Part shown: one piece after another, positions 59,701-64,000 of the stretch
Layout: each line of letters opens with the position of its first letter
Position numbering within the stretch: position 1 is the stretch's first letter
Source: Methylocystis sp.
Lineage (GTDB): Bacteria; Pseudomonadota; Alphaproteobacteria; Rhizobiales; Beijerinckiaceae
Assembly (NCBI GenBank): GCA_020252485.1
Contig: JADCCX010000036.1
Coordinates: 1-64,000, forward strand
DNA: 64,000 nucleotides
Direction: 5' to 3'
The notes under the pieces: generated by a model
Seen by the model: only the letters and a program-made list of their open reading frames with translations
Database searches by the model: none
What the model was told of the DNA's origin: nothing
Position numbers and translations under genes: made by a program

Positions 59701-62006
59701 TGTCGGTCGAGAATATCGTCGGGTCCGGCCAAGCCGATTCGCTCACGGGTGATGGTTCTGCGAATGCTTTTTCCGGCGGCGCTGGCAACGATACCCTGAT
59801 CGGGGGAGCTGGCGACGATACCCTCGATGGCGGGACTGGTGACGATTCGCTCGTCGGCGGCACAGGCAACGACAGCTTCATCGTCGATAGCGCGCTCGAT
59901 CTCTTGATTGAAGCCGCAGGAGAAGGGACGGATGAAGTTCGATCGCTGCTCGCGGCTTACTCGATTGCAGCCCTCCCGAATGTCGAAAACCTGACTTTCG
60001 TCGGCGCCGGCAACTTCACCGGCACCGGCAATACGCTGGCCAACAGCATCACTGGCGGTACAGGAAACGATACGCTCGATGGCGGAACGGGTGCGGATTC
60101 GCTGATCGGCGGGCTGGGCAACGATGTTTTCCTCGTCGATAACGCGGGTGACATCGTGACGGAGCTTTCCGGTGAAGGGACCGATGAAATCCGCCCGCTG
60201 CTGACGACGTTGTCGCTTGCAGCTCTCCCTAATGTCGAAAATCTGACATTCACTGGAGCCGGCAACTTCACCGGCACTGGTAATGCGGCGGCCAACAGCA
60301 TCATCGGCAGTTCCGGCAACGATACGCTTGATGGCGGTACGGGTGTGGATACGCTTGCCGGCGGTTTGGGCAATGATGTCTATTTCGTTGATCGCTGGGA
60401 CGACTTCCTGATTGAATTTCCCGGCGAGGGCACCGACGAAATCCGCACGTCGCTGACCAACTTTTCGATTGTAGGGTTCGCCAATGTCGAGAACCTGACC
60501 TATACAGGCGCTGGAAATATCTTCTTTACCGGCAATACCGGCGCCAACAGCATCACTGGCGGCGCTGGCAACGATGCGCTCGATGGCGGCGCGGGGGCGG
60601 ACACGCTGGTCGGTGGCCTCGGCAATGACTCTTTTCTGGTCGACAACGTCGGCGATGTCGTGACGGAGCTTGCCGGCCAGGGAACCGACCAAATCCGGAC
60701 GTCGCGGACAACCTATTCGATCGCCGCGCTCGCCAATGTCGAGAATCTGACCTTCACCGGATCGGGCAATTTCTCCGGCACGGGCAACACCGGCGCCAAC
60801 AGCATCACCGGCGGAGCCGGCAGCGACGCGCTCGATGGCGGCGCGGGGGCTGACACGCTGGTTGGGGGCCTCGGCAATGATGCATACATCGTCGACAACG
60901 CGAGCGACGTGGTGACGGAACTGGCCGGCCAGGGAACCGACGAAATCCGCACGACACTAACGACTTTGTCGATTGCAGCGCTCACGAACGTCGAGAACCT
61001 TACCTACACGGGAGCCTCGGCCTTCACCGGCACCGGTAACGCTTCTGCCAACAGCATCTCCGGAGGCTCCGGCAACGACACGCTGAATGGCGGTACGGGC
61101 GCGGATACGCTGATCGGCTGGCTGGGCAATGATGTCTACCTCGTCGATAACGCGGGTGATGTCGTGACGGAGCTTGCCGGTCGGGGAACCGACGTAATCC
61201 GCACGACGCTGACCAGCTATTCAATTGGGGCGCTCACCAACATCGAAAATCTGACGTTCACCGGAGCGGGCAATTTCACCGGCACGGGCAACACGGCGGC
61301 TAACAGCATTACTGGCGGCGCGGGCAACGATACGCTCGACGGCGACACGGGCGCGGACACGCTTGTCGGAGGCCTGGGCAACGATATCTATATCGTCGAT
61401 GTCGCAGGTGACGTCGTGACGGAAGCGGCGGGACAGGGCACGGATGAAATCCGGACGTCGCTGACGGCCTATTCGATCGCCGCGCTCGCCAATGTGGAGA
61501 ACCTCACCTACACGGGACCCTCCGCCTTCACCGGCACCGGCAACCTGAGCGCCAACAGCATCACCGGCAGCTCCGGCAACGACACGCTCAACGGCAGTGA
61601 CGGCAACGATTCGCTCATCGGCGGCACAGGCAATGACAGCCTCTCGGGCGGCAACAATAACGATCTCATCATTGGCGGGCAGGGGGCCGACACATTAAAC
61701 GGCGGCTCGGGGATCGACACCTTCCGCTACCTGGCCGGCGATACGACCGGCGGCCCCGATTTGGTGATCAGTTTCACTGCCGGCGCGGGAGGCGATGTAA
61801 TCGATATCGATGCCCTGCTCCCGCTCTATGACAATAACCCTCTGACGCTCGCCAATTACGTCAACCTTTTCGAGAGCGGCGGCAACACGTCGCTGATAAT
61901 CGATGCTGCCGGCGCCAGCAATTTCACCACCACTGTGCTGACGCTGCAGGCGGTGATCGGGCTCGATCTCAACAGCCTGAGAACCAACGGCAACCTGGTC
62001 ACCTGA
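56778..62006 (+). CDS. Large RTX adhesin-like protein, type I secretion substrate
   Basis: A 1742-aa protein without an N-terminal signal peptide. Residues 1-110 form an N-terminal module with LAAGGG at 100-105; 300-910 hold about five cadherin-like domains (DGSETLSAIRIAGVPAGGSF and similar); 914-1700 are Gly-Asp-rich calcium-binding RTX nonapeptides (GGAGNDTLDGG), arranged as exactly seven copies of an 84-residue unit (GTDEIR...ANVENLTYTG). The last 70 residues are the hydrophobic secretion end. ATG 56778 is preceded by an in-frame TTG. A TolC-type and an ABC gene follow, so the exporter is encoded nearby. Confidence 0.92.
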   Translation: MSLRSSDLSLQPLGSAELILPSSLGPEPAGWVKDLLDGRIAIERRADNTIALINADGTREALTPEQTAEFAMALLRAAAVDPAKHAALMQFHSIAAAQNLAAGGGDPVPQGAEFERAAAADPPGQDDDRSMRPVSPSEQPLREGLRFEGNPQNPDNAQFRSGYQPGFVGPGRGHLGGLPDEDLTFRPSSRRGLTILDINDPGTPLATDIGDRGTQFQADAGAFGLTQTSTLFEAGFVGPGLLHLEPLRNDDYRFEEARPRDRAGIREDDIAPVLGELLPNPVADAPMISVADAPMISVGSGAFSAEEDSRIALTGLSAALVDADGSETLSAIRIAGVPAGGSFCDAAGLVRGANNGDGSWSFAPSDLAGLHFQPPLNLHGAFNLTFEATSREGASGETATAASSFTITVTAEADAPVVNAGSVNLNEDVLTPIGAGIAYGLADQDGSEAVTAVRITGFPAGSSFVMPPSGGAVITALAGGFVVTGSAADIRATLDGLAVRAPANSDNEIGLVVAVTSTDADGSTAAAANTLTLTVAAVADAPVVTGAAAGAEDAFIAVPIAVALADTDGSESLSSVVVSQVPSGALLQWQSTLPGTVTGNGSGSFTFTGSTAEIQALLQSLTIRPPANSDAGFSLRVTATSTESNPSGGQVTVLNAVTAFDVPVTVTAVADQAIVPTASTTGAEDAMTAFGANISYALTDNDGSERVTAVTLSGFPAGAAVTYAAAGAASVTFAAGTYTISGPAADIRATLDSFAVRPPANSDATINIAVGVTTTDTGGVTAASNGSHAVVVDSVADTPVLQTNLIYGSTGVALPVNVLAYSTDPDGSETVSVTLTNVPAGATFNGGTNLGGGAWRFTHMELAGLTVTLAAGTANTTINVAATATETKNGATNTVNSIIPLDLSAGGTPLIGTAGADQLTGGVGNDTFLGSAGADTLNGDLGSDTVNYAASGSAVTVNLLTNINLGGDAAGDVLLSVENIVGSGQADSLTGDGSANAFSGGAGNDTLIGGAGDDTLDGGTGDDSLVGGTGNDSFIVDSALDLLIEAAGEGTDEVRSLLAAYSIAALPNVENLTFVGAGNFTGTGNTLANSITGGTGNDTLDGGTGADSLIGGLGNDVFLVDNAGDIVTELSGEGTDEIRPLLTTLSLAALPNVENLTFTGAGNFTGTGNAAANSIIGSSGNDTLDGGTGVDTLAGGLGNDVYFVDRWDDFLIEFPGEGTDEIRTSLTNFSIVGFANVENLTYTGAGNIFFTGNTGANSITGGAGNDALDGGAGADTLVGGLGNDSFLVDNVGDVVTELAGQGTDQIRTSRTTYSIAALANVENLTFTGSGNFSGTGNTGANSITGGAGSDALDGGAGADTLVGGLGNDAYIVDNASDVVTELAGQGTDEIRTTLTTLSIAALTNVENLTYTGASAFTGTGNASANSISGGSGNDTLNGGTGADTLIGWLGNDVYLVDNAGDVVTELAGRGTDVIRTTLTSYSIGALTNIENLTFTGAGNFTGTGNTAANSITGGAGNDTLDGDTGADTLVGGLGNDIYIVDVAGDVVTEAAGQGTDEIRTSLTAYSIAALANVENLTYTGPSAFTGTGNLSANSITGSSGNDTLNGSDGNDSLIGGTGNDSLSGGNNNDLIIGGQGADTLNGGSGIDTFRYLAGDTTGGPDLVISFTAGAGGDVIDIDALLPLYDNNPLTLANYVNLFESGGNTSLIIDAAGASNFTTTVLTLQAVIGLDLNSLRTNGNLVT
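59925..61688 (+). repeat. Seven-copy 252-bp tandem repeat within the RTX gene
   Basis: The GTD codon triplet that marks each unit occurs at 59925 and again at exact 252-bp steps to 61437 (six intervals, 1512 bp), so no indel has entered the array. Units differ by many base changes. Each unit carries a beta-helix calcium block plus a YSIAALANVENLTYTGAGNF block. Confidence 0.9.
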
Positions 62007-62174
62007 CGGTTACGCCGGGCCCGATCTCAGCAAAAAACCTCTCTGAAGTCCCGGTCGCCGCGCCACCGGCGCTGTGTCATTGCGGACACATGTGGATACC
62101 AGTAGCAATCCTTCGGGTCACACTTTGTTAACCCTTTTCAAATCTGGCTGCGATCGGGGCATAGTTGCAGATAA

Positions 62175-63569
62175 GTGATTCGCAGAAAGCGGATGATCTT
62201 GAATAGGGCCTTCAAACCCCTAGAAGTTCACAGGCTCCTGCTGATTGCGGGATTTTTGGCGTTTCCGCTGGAGGTTTCGGCGCAATCATTGACTGCGATC
62301 ATCCGCGAAGCCGTGGGCGCCAACCCGGAAGTCGGCGCCAGCCGGGCCAACCGGCGGGCGGTGGATCAGGAGCTCGAGGCGGCCAAGGGGCTGAGCCGTC
62401 CAACGGTCGATCTTTCGGCGCAGACCGGCGTCAGGTCCGGCGACATCATCGATAGCCGGATCGGCCAGGAATACCGCCGGGTCGGCCGCGACCGGGTGAA
62501 TGGCAGTGTGATCGTCTCGCAGAACCTCTTCGATGGCAACGAGGCGAAAAGCGAGCAGCGGCGCCAGGGGGAACGCGTCAATTCCGCCCGCAGCCGGGTC
62601 GCTGACGCGGCGAATTCCATCGCGCTCAGGACCGCGCAGGCCTATCTTGAAGTGCAGCGGTCCGCCGCCGTGGTCGATGTCGCGCAGCGCAATGTCGCCG
62701 TCCACAATGAAATCCTGACCCGTGTGCGCGCCCGCAGCGATGGCGGCGGCGGCTCGCCCGTCGATGTCAATGTGGCGAGCGCGCGCATCGAAGCGGCGCG
62801 CGCGTTCCTTGCGGAGGCGCAAGGCCGCAACCGTGACGCCGAAACCTTGTACCGCGCCGTGGTCGGCAAGAAGCCGGGCAAGCTGCAGCCAGTTCAGGCT
62901 CCGGTCAAGGCGCTTCCCCGCACCGTCGATATCGCGGTTTCGGAGGCTGTCCAGATCGCTCCGTCCGTCCTTGCGGCTCTTGCTGATACGCGGGCGGCCG
63001 AGGCGTCCATCGATAGTGCGCAATCGCGCTTCTATCCGCGCATCGACGCCCAGCTCTTCGCTGATGGGAACTATGGTCTCTTCTACCGTGACCGCTCGCG
63101 CTATGATGCATCGGCCCTGCTGGTCCTGCGCCATAATCTCTATCGCGGCGGCATCGATACGGCCCGGGTGGCGGAAGCGCGCGAGCGGACCACCGAGGCG
63201 CGCGACGCCGCCGAAAATGCGCGCCGCGTGGTTGAGCGCGAAGTCCGCTTCGCCTGGAGCGCCATCCAGAGCGCGCAGGCGCGCGGCGCCGCTCTCGCCA
63301 GGCAGATCGAGCAGAACCGCCTCGCTTTCGGCGGCTATGTCCAGCAATATGAACTGGGTCAGCGGACCCTCATCGATATCCTCGACATCCAGAACGAGAC
63401 GTTCATTACGCAGACCAACATGGTCACCGAGGAGTTCTCGGGCCGCTACAGCGTCTTTCGCGTTCTGGCAGGCATCGGCCGGTTGCTGCCCGCTCTTGGC
63501 ATCAATCCGCCCGAGGAAGCCCTCTGGCCCTCCGGGGAGCCGGTGCGCCGGCCGCAAGGGGCGCTCTGA
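62175..63569 (+). CDS. TolC-family outer membrane secretion protein
   Basis: A 464-aa TolC/LapE-like channel that completes the type I exporter across the outer membrane. Signal peptide region PLEVHRLLLIAGFLAFPLEV with cleavage near SAQS; then alpha-helical repeats GSVIVSQNLFDGNEAKSEQR and SARSRVADAANSIALRTAQA, and in the second half LLVLRHNLYRGGIDTARVAE and YELGQRTLIDILDIQNETFI. GTG at 62175 or ATG at 62193 may start it. It is 168 bp downstream of the RTX gene and 130 bp before the ABC gene. Confidence 0.9.
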   Translation: MIRRKRMILNRAFKPLEVHRLLLIAGFLAFPLEVSAQSLTAIIREAVGANPEVGASRANRRAVDQELEAAKGLSRPTVDLSAQTGVRSGDIIDSRIGQEYRRVGRDRVNGSVIVSQNLFDGNEAKSEQRRQGERVNSARSRVADAANSIALRTAQAYLEVQRSAAVVDVAQRNVAVHNEILTRVRARSDGGGGSPVDVNVASARIEAARAFLAEAQGRNRDAETLYRAVVGKKPGKLQPVQAPVKALPRTVDIAVSEAVQIAPSVLAALADTRAAEASIDSAQSRFYPRIDAQLFADGNYGLFYRDRSRYDASALLVLRHNLYRGGIDTARVAEARERTTEARDAAENARRVVEREVRFAWSAIQSAQARGAALARQIEQNRLAFGGYVQQYELGQRTLIDILDIQNETFITQTNMVTEEFSGRYSVFRVLAGIGRLLPALGINPPEEALWPSGEPVRRPQGAL

Positions 63570-63699
63570 CGCTGTGGTTCCATCTCATTGCGCCATGCTC
63601 TAATTGTCCCGTCGCCCATCATTGACGGTCCCTTAACCATGATTCCCCATGGTTGGGCGGCGGCCGGACACATCGTCCAGCCCGGGAAGATGCGTCACG

Positions 63700-64000
63700 A
63701 TGACAGGGCTATCACCACAGGCGATGGTGGCGAAAATCGAGGCCAGCCTCGCTGCCAGCGGGGAGGTGCCTGCGCCCGGCGCTCCTTTGTCCGAAGCTCC
63801 TCCTCTATCTGAATTTCCTGCGCCTGCCGATCCGCTGGTTCTGGCGATCCTGCACATCGCCCGCCATTACGGATTGTCGGGCGCCGTCGAAGGCCTTGCC
63901 GCAGGATTGCCGCTCGTGCGCGGAAGGCTGCCGCTCGCGCATCTCGCCCTGGCCGCCGAACGGGTTGGCCTCTGCGCCGAGGTGGTGGAGCGGCCTATCA
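63700..64000 (+). CDS. Type I secretion ABC transporter, N-terminal part (runs off window)
   Basis: The frame starts with ATG at 63700 and stays open to the window end, 100 codons: a Pro/Ala-rich lead, then DPLVLAILHIARHYGLSGAV and GRLPLAHLALAAERVGLCAE. This is the C39-like N-terminal domain of LapB/HlyB-type type I secretion permease-ATPases; the protease cysteine expected before the helix is absent, so it is the non-cleaving C39-like form. Only the N-terminus is seen; the rest lies outside the window. Confidence 0.75.
   Translation, partial: MTGLSPQAMVAKIEASLAASGEVPAPGAPLSEAPPLSEFPAPADPLVLAILHIARHYGLSGAVEGLAAGLPLVRGRLPLAHLALAAERVGLCAEVVERPI

Overview
The window is GC-rich chromosomal DNA from an alphaproteobacterium, most likely of the order Hyphomicrobiales (Rhizobiales). 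Evidence is the gene content and order (ftsY-mtaB-dapF; rplU-rpmA-obgE-proB-proA-nadD; thrC followed by an M16 peptidase; rnhB next to a CcrM-type GANTC methyltransferase), an extended ribosomal protein L21, an alphaproteobacterial LexA box, and an intergenic hairpin repeat typical of this order. No rRNA or tRNA gene was seen.

Layout. 1-5000: an IS110-type transposase tail, then hemF, trmL, ftsY, mtaB and dapF on the minus strand. 5200-7900: an exported GyrI-like protein, a metallo-hydrolase, and a HicB-like two-gene unit. 8100-17200: rplU, rpmA, two small enzymes, obgE-proB-proA-nadD in an overlapping operon, and dxs. 17200-21900 is accessory DNA: the two ends of a wrecked type ISP restriction-modification gene flank a VapBC45-like toxin-antitoxin pair and an IS1595 transposase remnant; after grxD comes a complete IS110-family element. 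22000-33100: thrC, M16 peptidase, a GGDEF/EAL protein, dapB, gpmA, alkB, and a divergent AraC regulator / metallo-hydrolase-like pair. 33900-44600: a Suv3-like helicase, cspA, a ThiF/MoeB-type E1 enzyme, a TAXI solute-binding protein, mutY and mutS. 44600-46600: a toxin-antitoxin hotspot (higBA, an orphan phd, a PIN-RHH pair, two fragments of a second higA, REP repeats). 46600-56500: purL, bolA, xerC, priA, ccrM, rnhB and a radical SAM protein behind a LexA box. 56800-64000: a 1742-residue RTX adhesin-like protein, a TolC-type outer membrane protein, and the start of a type I secretion ABC transporter.

The most striking result is at 20697-21861. The IS110 element sits in the loop of a REP palindrome. 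Its 5' non-coding region folds like the IS621 bridge RNA: a 5' stem-loop, then a target-binding loop whose two guides match the two flanks of the insertion site, then a donor-binding loop whose two guides match the element's own right and left ends. A promoter with 17-bp spacing would form across the joined ends of the circle, with its start point at the foot of the first stem.

Other points: a PIN-RHH module inserted in a second higA copy; a predicted SOS-controlled radical SAM gene; toxin-antitoxin promoters placed for leaderless transcripts; and an RTX adhesin array of exactly seven 252-bp repeats. All functional calls come from reading motifs; no database search was run.
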